Positions 14,739 through 22,369 of a DNA stretch of 64,000 nucleotides are shown one piece after another. The stretch comes from Streptomyces sp. YS415 (lineage in GTDB: Bacteria > Actinomycetota > Actinomycetes > Streptomycetales > Streptomycetaceae). How positions within the stretch are numbered: the stretch's first letter is position 1; the number at the start of each line of letters is the position of its first letter. The notes below the pieces were generated by a model. It was not told where the DNA came from. It did no database searches and saw nothing but the letters and a program-made list of their open reading frames with translations. Location: the NCBI RefSeq assembly GCF_023544665.1, contig NZ_JAMJFL010000031.1, positions 1-64,000 of the forward strand. The letters are read 5' to 3'. Made by a program: the position numbers and the translations under genes.

Positions 14739-14856
14739 CTCAGCTACGGTCCCTTCCAGGGGTTCGGTGGATCGACGTCCGTACCGCACAACGACTCCGG
14801 GTTCACCTCCAGCGCACAATTCGCCCGATCGCCGCAGTAGTACGACCTACGTCTCG

Positions 14857-15462
14857 TCAGCTCGTCCAGAAGTCCCACCAGCGGGTCAGGATCAGCATCC
14901 CGATCACACCGAGGTGCACCACCACGAGTACCCAGGTGAACTCGGCGAACAAGGCGACCGCCCAGCCCGGCGCGGGCAGCAGCCGCTCGCGCACGACCAG
15001 CGACACGACGTACCAGAAGAGGACGATCGTGGCGATCCACGCCAGACAGCACCACAGGCACAGCGCGTTGATCCGGTACAACGACTCGAACTGGAGCCAG
15101 GACACGAACCCGACGCCGAACAGGCAGCCCGCGGCGAGGGTGAGCCAGTACCAGCGCGGGAACCGGGCCCCGGCCAGCAGACCGACGCCGACGCAGCCGA
15201 CGACGGCGTAGGCGACCAGGCCCAGCATGGGGTTGGGGAACCCGAAGGCCTCGGCCTGGTCGCTCTCCATCACGCTGCCGCAGGACACCACCGGGTTGAG
15301 GCTGCATCCCGGGGTGAAGTCCGGGTCCTCCAGCAGCTTGAACTTGTCGAGGGTGATGACCCAGGAGGCCAGCAGCCCGGCGGCGCCGGTGAGCACCAGC
15401 AGCAGGGCGAACCCCCGCCCCGCGCCCACGGTCCGCGCGGTCGGTCCCGCGGCCGTGGCCAT
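14857..15462 (-). CDS. vitamin K epoxide reductase (VKOR) family membrane protein
   Basis: A 201-residue membrane protein with five predicted helices. It has the paired Cys of the luminal loop (CSLNPVVSCGSVM) and the redox-active CLWC motif in the fourth helix region (NALCLWCCLAW). Bacterial VKORs reoxidise periplasmic or extracellular disulphide-forming proteins using quinones. Chaplins carry disulphides, so a link to coat-protein folding is reasonable but inferred. The ATG at 15462 shares a base with the stop of the upstream DUF5949-like gene (TGATG). No DsbA-like partner is adjacent. Confidence 0.85.
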   Translation of the reverse strand: MATAAGPTARTVGAGRGFALLLVLTGAAGLLASWVITLDKFKLLEDPDFTPGCSLNPVVSCGSVMESDQAEAFGFPNPMLGLVAYAVVGCVGVGLLAGARFPRWYWLTLAAGCLFGVGFVSWLQFESLYRINALCLWCCLAWIATIVLFWYVVSLVVRERLLPAPGWAVALFAEFTWVLVVVHLGVIGMLILTRWWDFWTS

Positions 15463-15956
15463 CAGCGTGGGGTGCGGGCCGGGAGCACGATGTGCGCGGC
15501 GGCGTTCAGGGTCTCGTCGGCGCCGACGAACTCGGCCAGCGCCTCCGGCGCGATCGGCTTGCCCGGCTCGGCCCCGGGCCAGGGGCGGGTGGTGAACACG
15601 AAGTAGGCGAAGCCACGTTCGGCGACGGCCTCCAGCCACTCCGGGGGCGGCACGCACCGGGCGTCGAAGCCGGGCATGCTGACGACGGCCTGACCGCCCT
15701 CGACGAGCAGGCTGACCGGGAGGCCGGGCCGGGTCGCTCCGTCGACGAGGTCCCCGCCGACCGGGAGACCGTTGTTCTCCAGCAGCGCCGCCACGGCGTC
15801 GACCGAGCCCTCCGGCCCCCCGGCACCGTCGCCGAGCGTATAGGCGAGCAGATAGGGCATGTCGCCGCCGGGGGCCTCGCCGCTCCAGGCCATGACGACG
15901 AGCGTGCCGAGGTCAGCGGCGCGGAAAGCGCGGTCTTCCCTTGAGGTTGAGGTCAC
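15462..15956 (-). CDS. DUF5949-family hypothetical protein
   Basis: A 164-residue soluble protein with the family pattern GTLVVMAWSGEAPGGDMPYL, SLLVEGGQAVVSMP and FAYFVFTTRPWP that I associate with DUF5949 of Streptomyces. No function is known. It is translationally coupled to the VKOR gene. No signal peptide or membrane segment is seen. Confidence 0.7.
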   Translation of the reverse strand: MTSTSREDRAFRAADLGTLVVMAWSGEAPGGDMPYLLAYTLGDGAGGPEGSVDAVAALLENNGLPVGGDLVDGATRPGLPVSLLVEGGQAVVSMPGFDARCVPPPEWLEAVAERGFAYFVFTTRPWPGAEPGKPIAPEALAEFVGADETLNAAAHIVLPARTPR

Positions 15957-16145
15957 CGCGCGACCCTATCGACGCACCGGAACGGCTTCGGAACGCTTCT
16001 CACCCGACCGGGCGACGCCCCGCCTGCTGTCCACACGAACGAGTTACCCGTGCCTCGAACAGGTCCCGGCGCCGCGGCGGCACACACACCGAGGGCCGAT
16101 TCCGTCCGTCCCGAAATCGGCTGCCGCGGTGCGGAATTGCGGAAT

Positions 16146-16433
16146 TCAGCCCTGCGTGGGAAGCCCGCCGAGGAGTCCGCTCTGGTTCAGCGTGGTGGTG
16201 GCGCCCTTCACGGTGCTGAGCAGGGAGTCCTTGTTCTCGGTGTCGAGCGCGTTCGACTGGTGCTGCAGCGGCATCGCGTCGGCGGGCGTCAGGCGGCCAC
16301 TGGTGAGCGTGTTCCAGGCGCCGTTGAGGCTGGTGGGCGTGAGGTCGGCGGTGTTGTGGGCGAACGCGGGCCCGGCGGCACCGGCGACGACCAGGGAACC
16401 GGCTACGACAGCGGCGGCCTTCAGGGACTTCAT
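16146..16433 (-). CDS. small secreted hypothetical protein
   Basis: A 95-residue exported protein: signal peptide of about 25 residues ending AFA, then a hydrophilic mature part (TSLNGAWNTLTSG, QSNALDTENKDSLLSTVKGATTTL). There is no Cys and no chaplin or rodlin domain. AAAGGAAC stands five bases before the ATG, nearly the same leader as the secreted Ala/Pro protein at 17442 and rdlA. Function unknown; it is probably part of the surface set by location and leader. Confidence 0.65.
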   Translation of the reverse strand: MKSLKAAAVVAGSLVVAGAAGPAFAHNTADLTPTSLNGAWNTLTSGRLTPADAMPLQHQSNALDTENKDSLLSTVKGATTTLNQSGLLGGLPTQG

Positions 16434-16623
16434 CGTGTTCCTTTCTTCGGCAACTCACAGTCGCCACGAGGAATTCTGCCGCCGTGCCTAACGACCTGGT
16501 GCCGGACCGGAAACCCCGGGCCCGCATCCTCATATGAGATCCAAGAAAGACGGAGGGAAATTCAGAAAGCCGTTGCGCCGGTCAAATCGCCCGGCACAAC
16601 GGCTTTTGCGGCTTCGCCGTGTG

Positions 16624-17442
16624 CTACGGGGCGAGCGTCGGAGCGGCTGGAGCGGCTGGAGCGGCTGGAGCGGCTGGAGCGGCCGGTGCGGCGGGCGCGC
16701 TCGGCAGTTGCGGCAGGCCGGCCAGGTCCGGGGCGGGCAGCTTGCCGCCGAGTGAGGTGGCGGCGAGCATGTTGACCAGATCCTTCACCAGCCCGGTGAC
16801 GGCCGAGGTCACCTTGGTGACGTCGCCGGCGGTGACGGCGCCGAGCAGCTCGTCGACGCCCTTCTGCAGGACGGCGAGGGCGTCTTTGACGAGGTCGCCG
16901 GGAGCCTGCGTGGGCGGCACCTTGGAGTCGTCGCTCGTGCTGAGCGTCGGCGGCGCGGCGGGCAGGCTCGGCGCGACGGGCAGCGCGGACGCGGCCGGGG
17001 TGGCGGGCGCGGCGGGGGTGCTCGGCGCGGCGGCGGTGTTCGGCGCCGTCGGGGCGGCCGGGGCGGCCGGGGCGGCCGGGGCGGTGGGGGTGGCCGGGGC
17101 CGCCGGGACCTGCGCGGCCGGGACGGCGGACGCGACCATGGCGATGGCGTCCTTCGCGATCGTGCCGAGCTTCTCGGCCTCCGCGGCGGACAGTTGGCCG
17201 TCGTCGGCCTTGAGCACGTTGTTCAGCAGGTCGGTCACCGGCGTGAGCACACCACCGATGTCGCTCAGGGACTCGACCTGGCCGAGAAGCGCTTCCGCGC
17301 CGGGGACGGGCGCGTGGGACGCCGCATGGGTGCGCTCATGGGCGGAGTCGTCGGCGGCCATCGCGGCCGGACCGGCGATCCCGAGCAGGAGGGTGGCGCA
17401 CAGCGCGGAGGACGCGATACGCCGTGCGGGCAGAGCACGCAT
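16624..17442 (-). CDS. secreted Ala/Pro-rich low-complexity protein
   Basis: A 272-residue exported protein. A signal peptide (residues 1-29, ending AMA) is followed by a helical region (ALLGQVESLSDIGG, LSAAEAEKLGTIAKDAIAMV), a central AP-rich tract with APAAPAAP repeats (about 115-165), a second helical region (DLVKDALAVLQKGVDELL), and a C-terminal tail of six or more A-P-A repeats made by a short DNA tandem repeat near 16640-16700. GAAAGGAACACCC precedes the ATG. It resembles cell-wall-spanning linkers, but has no sorting signal or membrane anchor. Unknown function. Confidence 0.7.
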   Translation of the reverse strand: MRALPARRIASSALCATLLLGIAGPAAMAADDSAHERTHAASHAPVPGAEALLGQVESLSDIGGVLTPVTDLLNNVLKADDGQLSAAEAEKLGTIAKDAIAMVASAVPAAQVPAAPATPTAPAAPAAPAAPTAPNTAAAPSTPAAPATPAASALPVAPSLPAAPPTLSTSDDSKVPPTQAPGDLVKDALAVLQKGVDELLGAVTAGDVTKVTSAVTGLVKDLVNMLAATSLGGKLPAPDLAGLPQLPSAPAAPAAPAAPAAPAAPAAPTLAP

Positions 17443-17687
17443 GGGTGTTCCTTTCGGTGGTGCTTCTCTCTTGCGCCCACCGTGAAAGCGCCCCCAGCGC
17501 TCTGCAACCGTTCGAGCGCCCCCGGTAACCACCCGTACGCCGTACGGGCGGCGTCATGCCTGGTGAGAGCACGACAAGGCGGCCCGTGCACGTCGGTGCC
17601 GGAATGCCCCGTTCGGGGCAACGCGAACCAGCCGCCCCGCCGTGGCGGATCCACGGAAGGGCGGCCGGTCAGGGTCTCGCGACGACG

Positions 17688-17927
17688 TCAGTCGTTGACG
17701 CAGGTGTTGCCGAACGCCGGGTTCAGCAGACCGATCACGTTGATCGTGTTGCCGCAGACGTTGACCGGGACGTGGACCGGAACCTGGGCGACGTTGCCCG
17801 ACAGCACGCCCGGGGAGTGGGCGGCGGCGCCGTTGGCGCCGGCGTCGGCGGCGGCGATGCCGGCGCCGCCCGCAACGGCCGCGGCGGCAACAGACGTCAG
17901 GACCAGGCCCTTCGCGATACGCGACAT
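17688..17927 (-). CDS. chpF: short chaplin (ChpF-like)
   Basis: A 79-residue protein with a signal peptide (MSRIAKGLVLTSVAAAAVAG.., cleavage after about residue 27) and one chaplin domain (DAGANGAAAHSPGVLSGN, VPVHVPVNVCGNTINVIGLL, NPAFGNTCVND) ending right after the second Cys, as usual for short chaplins. AAGGAG precedes the ATG by 11 bases. A sigma-BldN-like promoter motif lies 59 bases upstream. The symbol follows synteny with S. coelicolor and is less certain than the family. Confidence 0.88.
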   Translation of the reverse strand: MSRIAKGLVLTSVAAAAVAGGAGIAAADAGANGAAAHSPGVLSGNVAQVPVHVPVNVCGNTINVIGLLNPAFGNTCVND

Positions 17928-17985
17928 GGAGAGGTGCTCCTTGGGGGTTGACACAAACACCCGGGCGGGGATGCCCGGCGCTGTG

Positions 17986-18011
17986 TCAACGCGCGGCGCG
18001 CACCGGGGTTG
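17986..18011 (-). promoter_or_regulatory. putative sigma-BldN-type promoter of the chpF-like gene
   Basis: On the minus strand CAACC (18011-18007), 15 nt, CGTTGA (17991-17986). It has the same spacing and base pattern as the motifs before chpG, rdlA and rdlB, and lies 59 bases before the start codon. Confidence 0.6.
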
Positions 18012-18178
18012 TGCCGCCAATGGAGTGATTCGGCGACAGTCGGCTTCACCAATCCGACACACTTGTCCGCTTTCGACGGATTAATACGGATAGCGACTAG
18101 AGTTGCGGGCCTCTCGACGCGCCCCTATTGCCACTCCATCGCACCGTCCCATCACAGCTTTTCCGAAAGGGCATCCCG

Positions 18179-18430
18179 GTGTTGCGCCATTGTCTGGGCC
18201 CGCTGCCACGCCGCGCGGCGGTGGGCGTCCGCACCCCCGCCACGGAGCCCGGGGCGGCGCCGGCGGAGCGCACGCCCGCGTACCCGCACGCCCTCGGCCG
18301 CCACTCCGCCGTGTTCGAACCGAACACCCCACCGCGCCCCGGCGGTGACCCGCGGGCCGTCCGGCTCGTTTCCCAGCGGGACGCAGTGTGGGCCGGCGCG
18401 CGCTTCATCGCCGTCGACGCCCAGAGCTGA
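18179..18430 (+). CDS. small hypothetical protein upstream of the exopolysaccharide operon
   Basis: An 83-residue product from the GTG at 18179, with GAAAGG eight bases upstream. Third codon positions are strongly G/C throughout, which supports real coding. It is Pro/Arg/Ala-rich with a more ordered C-terminal part (DPRAVRLVSQRDAVWAGARFIAVDAQS). No family is recognised. It lies 51 bases before the first glycosyltransferase and could be the first gene of that operon. Confidence 0.5.
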   Translation: MLRHCLGPLPRRAAVGVRTPATEPGAAPAERTPAYPHALGRHSAVFEPNTPPRPGGDPRAVRLVSQRDAVWAGARFIAVDAQS

Positions 18431-18481
18431 GGCGCGATCCCGCCCGTCCCCCGCGACACCCGTGAGCGAGGAAACCGCGCA

Positions 18482-19642
18482 ATGCACCTGTCAGCCACCG
18501 ACCCTCCGCCTCGGGTCCTCCATCTGACCCAGCCCGTGGAGGGCGGGGTCGCCCGGGTCGTGACGGACCTGGTACGCGCCCAGCTCGCGACCGGACTGCA
18601 CGTCACGGTCGCCTGCCCCGACAGCCCGCTGACCGCGGCCCTGGTGGCGCTCGGCGCCGACGTGCGCGCCTGGTCCGCAACCCGTGCGCCGGGCCCGACG
18701 CTTGTTCGAGAAGTACGGCGTCTGGCACAGGTGATCGAGGAGACCCGGCCCGATCTGGTGCACGCGCACAGCGCCAAGGCCGGGCTCGCCGGACGGCTCG
18801 CGGTGCGCGGGCGGATCCCGACCGTCTTCCAGCCGCACGCCTGGTCGTTCGAGGCCGTCGGCGGTGCCATGGCCGCCGTCGCCCTCAACTGGGAGCGCCG
18901 AGGCGCCCGTTGGGCCTCGCGGGTGGTGTGCGTGAGCGAGGCGGAGCGGATGACCGGGGTACGCGCCGGGATCCGCGGCCGGTACACGGTGATCCCCAAC
19001 GGCATCGACCCCGAGCACTTCCACCCCGCCGCCGCCGGCACCGTACGCGCCGGACTGCTGCCGGACGTCGATCCCGGGGCGCCGCTGGTGGTGTGCGTGG
19101 GGCGGCTGTGCCGGCAGAAGGGGCAGGACGTCCTGCTGCGGGCGTGGGCCTCGGTGGCACAGCGGGTGCCCGGGGCCCGGCTCGTGCTGGTCGGCGACGG
19201 CCCCGACGCCGGGTCGCTGCGGGCCCGGGCGCCCGGGTCGGTGCTGTTCGCGGGGGCCGTCGCCGACGCCGCCCCCTGGTACCAGGCCGCCGATCTCGTC
19301 GTCCTGCCCTCGCGCTGGGAGGGCATGGCGCTCGCCCCGCTGGAGGCGATGGCGTGCGGGCGTCCGGTGGTGGTGACCGATGTGGACGGCGCCCGGGAGA
19401 GCCTGCCGCCCTCGCTGGAACCGCACTGCCTGGTGCCGCCGCGCGATCCCGCCCGGCTGGCCACGGCCGTCACCGAACTGCTGCGCGATCCGCTGCTGCG
19501 CGAGTCCCTCGGCCACCAGGGGCGCCGGCACGTCCGGTCCACGCACGACACGCGGCACACGGCCGAGGCGGTCGCGGAGGTCTACCAGGACCTGCTGGCC
19601 CCCCGCGTGCCCACCGAGGACAGGGAGTCCATCCGCTCGTGA
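18482..19642 (+). CDS. GT4-family glycosyltransferase, first of the exopolysaccharide operon
   Basis: A 386-residue cytoplasmic enzyme with a GT-B fold: N-terminal half with EGGVARVVTDLVRAQ and HAHSAKAGLAGR, C-terminal half with VCVGRLCRQKGQDVLL and the E-x7-E motif (EGMALAPLEAMACGRPVV). Such enzymes add sugars from nucleotide donors to a lipid-linked chain with retention of configuration. Donor and acceptor cannot be read. Its TGA overlaps the GTG of the next gene (GTGA), the first of six tight junctions in this operon. Confidence 0.88.
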   Translation: MHLSATDPPPRVLHLTQPVEGGVARVVTDLVRAQLATGLHVTVACPDSPLTAALVALGADVRAWSATRAPGPTLVREVRRLAQVIEETRPDLVHAHSAKAGLAGRLAVRGRIPTVFQPHAWSFEAVGGAMAAVALNWERRGARWASRVVCVSEAERMTGVRAGIRGRYTVIPNGIDPEHFHPAAAGTVRAGLLPDVDPGAPLVVCVGRLCRQKGQDVLLRAWASVAQRVPGARLVLVGDGPDAGSLRARAPGSVLFAGAVADAAPWYQAADLVVLPSRWEGMALAPLEAMACGRPVVVTDVDGARESLPPSLEPHCLVPPRDPARLATAVTELLRDPLLRESLGHQGRRHVRSTHDTRHTAEAVAEVYQDLLAPRVPTEDRESIRS

Positions 19643-21066
19643 CTGCCGACAGCACCGTCCCCCAGCCCGGCGGGCACCCACGGGACCTGCCCTCCTCACC
19701 CGTCTCCCTCATGCCGCCGCGCGGCTCGGCCCCCGGCTTCCGCTTCCCGGCCCGCAGACCCCGCCCGCGGCCCGCCTCCCCCGTACCGCTGCTGGCCGCC
19801 GACACCGCCGCAGCGCTGCTGGGCGCCCTGGCGCTCACCGGCGCCCAGCGCCGCCCGCTGCTGGTCGCGCTGCTGGTGGCCGCCGCGCTGCTGCTGCGCC
19901 CGCAGCCGGCCCGGACCGCGACCGGCGTACTGGACGAACTGCCCGCCGTCTGCGGCCGGACCGCGGTGGCCTGGCTGGCGCTGGCGACCGCGGTCGCCGC
20001 GTACGCGCCGGGCCAGGCGCTCTCCGCGCGCACCCTCGCACTCGGCTTCCTGCTCCACGCGGCGACCGGCTGCGCGGCCCGTGGGCTGGTGCACCGGCAC
20101 CGGGCCGTCGCGCTGCTCGCCCGGCCGCGCGCCGCCCTCGTCATCGGCCCGGCGGCCACCGCGCAGCGCGTGGCCGCCGGCGTGCTGCGCCACCCGCGGT
20201 GCGGGGTGCGGCCGGTGGGCATCGTCGCCGACGACCCGGACGGCACCGAGGGCCTGCCCGTACTGACCACCGGCGAGGAGGTCGAGCGGGCGCTGATCCA
20301 GAACGGCGTCCGTGACGTCCTCGCCGTGCATCCCTCCGTACGGTCCCAACGGGCGCCGCTGCTGCGGGCGCTCGCCGGATCGGGGTGCACGGTGTGGGAG
20401 GTCGACGCGGACTCCCCGGCGTACGCCACCCGGGACCAGCTCGCCGGGTTCGCCTGCCGCCGCCTCGACCTGGGCACGACCCGGCGCCGCGGCAGCGCGG
20501 GCAAGCGGGCCCTGGACGTGACCGTGTCCGGCGCGCTGCTGCTGCTGATCAGCCCGCTGCTGCTGCTCTGCGCGGTGGTGCTGCGGCTGACGGACGGGCC
20601 CGGGGTGGTCTTCCGGCAGGAGCGCATCGGCAAGGACGGGCGCCCCTTCACCCTGCTGAAGTTCCGCACCCACCGCCCGGTCGACGCGCACGAGGCGGCC
20701 ACCCGCTGGAGCGTCGCCGACGAGGCGCGCATGTCGTGGTTCTGCCGCTTCCTGCGCCGCACCTCGCTGGACGAGCTGCTCCAGCTGTGGAACGTGCTGC
20801 GGGGCGATATGAGCCTGGTCGGACCGCGGCCCGAACGCCCTTACTTCGTGGGCAAGTTCAGCCAGACCTACCCCGGCTACGCGGCCCGCCACCGGATGCA
20901 GACCGGCATCACCGGGCTCGCCCAGGTGCACGGGCTGCGCGGCGACACCTCCATCGAGGACCGGGCGCGCTTCGACAACGCGTACATCGACAACTGGTCG
21001 CTGTGGCAGGACGTCTGCATCCTGCTGCGCACCGCGGCCGCCCTCGTCCGCCCGACGGGGAGCTGA
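19639..21066 (+). CDS. polyprenyl-phosphate sugar phosphotransferase (initiating enzyme)
   Basis: A 475-residue membrane enzyme that loads the first sugar-1-phosphate onto undecaprenyl phosphate. The N-terminal part has four short hydrophobic helices and a Rossmann-like middle. The C-terminal catalytic domain has KRALDVTVSGALLLLISP, GVVFRQERIGKDGRPFTLLKFRTHR and the signature SLDELLQLWNVLRGDMSLVGPRPE, then TGITGLAQVHGLRG. It starts with GTG at 19639, overlapping the previous stop. This gene defines the operon as a Wzx/Wzy-type lipid-linked polysaccharide pathway. Confidence 0.9.
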   Translation: MTADSTVPQPGGHPRDLPSSPVSLMPPRGSAPGFRFPARRPRPRPASPVPLLAADTAAALLGALALTGAQRRPLLVALLVAAALLLRPQPARTATGVLDELPAVCGRTAVAWLALATAVAAYAPGQALSARTLALGFLLHAATGCAARGLVHRHRAVALLARPRAALVIGPAATAQRVAAGVLRHPRCGVRPVGIVADDPDGTEGLPVLTTGEEVERALIQNGVRDVLAVHPSVRSQRAPLLRALAGSGCTVWEVDADSPAYATRDQLAGFACRRLDLGTTRRRGSAGKRALDVTVSGALLLLISPLLLLCAVVLRLTDGPGVVFRQERIGKDGRPFTLLKFRTHRPVDAHEAATRWSVADEARMSWFCRFLRRTSLDELLQLWNVLRGDMSLVGPRPERPYFVGKFSQTYPGYAARHRMQTGITGLAQVHGLRGDTSIEDRARFDNAYIDNWSLWQDVCILLRTAAALVRPTGS

Positions 21067-21070
21067 CCCG

Positions 21071-22369
21071 ATGGCCGGTCTCGCCCTCGCCCCGCCCCGG
21101 ACCCGCGCCGCCCTCTCCCCGGCGCTGCCCCTGGTGGCCGTCGTCGCCCTGCTCGCCCTGCCCCTCGGCGCCGGCGGCAAGGGCGGCGCGGGCCCGGCCG
21201 ACGCGCTCTCCGCGCTGGTGGTGCTGTACTGCGCGATCCGGGTCGTACGGGACCGGCGGCGCCCGCTGTCCCGTACGGCCGCCGTGGTCCTCGGCCTGCC
21301 CGTGCTGGGTCTCGCGGTCGCGGCCACGGGCGCGATCTCGCCGGGTGCGGGGCTCACCGGTATGGGCCGCTACCTCCAGGTCTTCGTCCTGGTCCCGGCG
21401 GCCGTCCTGCTGCTGCTCCGGGACCGGTCCGACTTCCGGCTGCTGGCCTGGTCGTTCGTCGCCCTCGCCGGATGGCAGGGGGCCCTCGGCGTGCACCAGT
21501 ACGTGACCGGCACCGGCGCCTCCTACCAGGGCGAACCGGTCCGGGCGGTCGGCACCTTCGGGGCGCAGGACGTGATGGGGATGGCGACCGTCGTCTCCCT
21601 GGGCCTGGTGTGCGCGGTGGGTCTGGCCCTCGGCCGCACCCCGGTACGGCAGCGGGTGATCGCCGTCGCCTGCGCCCTCGCCCTGCTCCTGCCGCTCGCT
21701 CTCTCCTTCAGCCGGGGCGCCTGGATCGCGACCGCGGTGGCCTGCACGCTGCAGCTGGCGCTCGCCGGGCTGCGCCGGGCGCTGACGGTGGCCGCCGCGG
21801 TGGCGGCGGTGGCGGTGGTCCTGGTGGGCGGGTTCGGCCTCGGATCGGCCATGCTCCAGGAACGGATCAGCAGCATCACCCAGGTCACCGACGCCCCCGA
21901 CCAGTCCGTCACCGACCGGTACACGATGTGGGCGGCCGCCGCCGGCATGTGGCGCGAGCAGCCGCTGACCGGCGTCGGCCTGAAAGGCTTTCCCGAGCAC
22001 CGGGACGCGCACGCCTCCCTGGCGCTGTCCGCCGCGAGCGACACCGACGGCGCGGGCGCCGGGTTCCGCAAGCAGCCGCTGCTGTCCCCGCACAACATGT
22101 ACCTCCTCGTCCTCGCCGAGCAGGGCCTGATCGGCCTGCTCGCCCTCGCGGGCGGCTGGCTGGCGCTGCTGGTCTGCGCCCTGCGCAGGATGCGCGGGAC
22201 GACCGCCGCCGACTGCGGGCTCGTCGCCTGCGGGCTGCTGGTGTGGCAGCTGACCGACTTCGCGTACGCCGACATCGGCGGCCCCTCGACCGTGCTGACC
22301 GCGGTCTGCCTGGGCCTGGTGGCATGGTGGGGCCTGGCCCCGAAGTCCGGGGAGGGCCCGGCCCGATGA
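21071..22369 (+). CDS. O-antigen ligase/Wzy-type polymerase
   Basis: A 432-residue polytopic membrane protein of about 10-12 helices with the Wzy_C pattern: a large external loop after the helix containing SFSRGAWIATA, and the conserved TDRYTMWAAAAGMWREQPLTGVGLKGF. It would polymerise lipid-linked repeat units or ligate the chain to an acceptor outside the membrane. It begins four bases after the phosphotransferase and overlaps the flippase gene (ATGA). Confidence 0.8.
   Translation: MAGLALAPPRTRAALSPALPLVAVVALLALPLGAGGKGGAGPADALSALVVLYCAIRVVRDRRRPLSRTAAVVLGLPVLGLAVAATGAISPGAGLTGMGRYLQVFVLVPAAVLLLLRDRSDFRLLAWSFVALAGWQGALGVHQYVTGTGASYQGEPVRAVGTFGAQDVMGMATVVSLGLVCAVGLALGRTPVRQRVIAVACALALLLPLALSFSRGAWIATAVACTLQLALAGLRRALTVAAAVAAVAVVLVGGFGLGSAMLQERISSITQVTDAPDQSVTDRYTMWAAAAGMWREQPLTGVGLKGFPEHRDAHASLALSAASDTDGAGAGFRKQPLLSPHNMYLLVLAEQGLIGLLALAGGWLALLVCALRRMRGTTAADCGLVACGLLVWQLTDFAYADIGGPSTVLTAVCLGLVAWWGLAPKSGEGPAR

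Noticed and set aside
16640..16700. GGAGCGGCT microsatellite as a non-coding repeat
   Set aside because: It encodes the A-P-A tail of the secreted protein in the right frame, so it is explained by the coding sequence.
18910..21066. A single 718-codon frame spanning the first glycosyltransferase and the sugar phosphotransferase
   Set aside because: The first 240 codons lie out of frame within the GT4 gene and give an Arg/Gly/Ala-rich sequence; the real gene starts at the GTG at 19639 with a GTGA junction.
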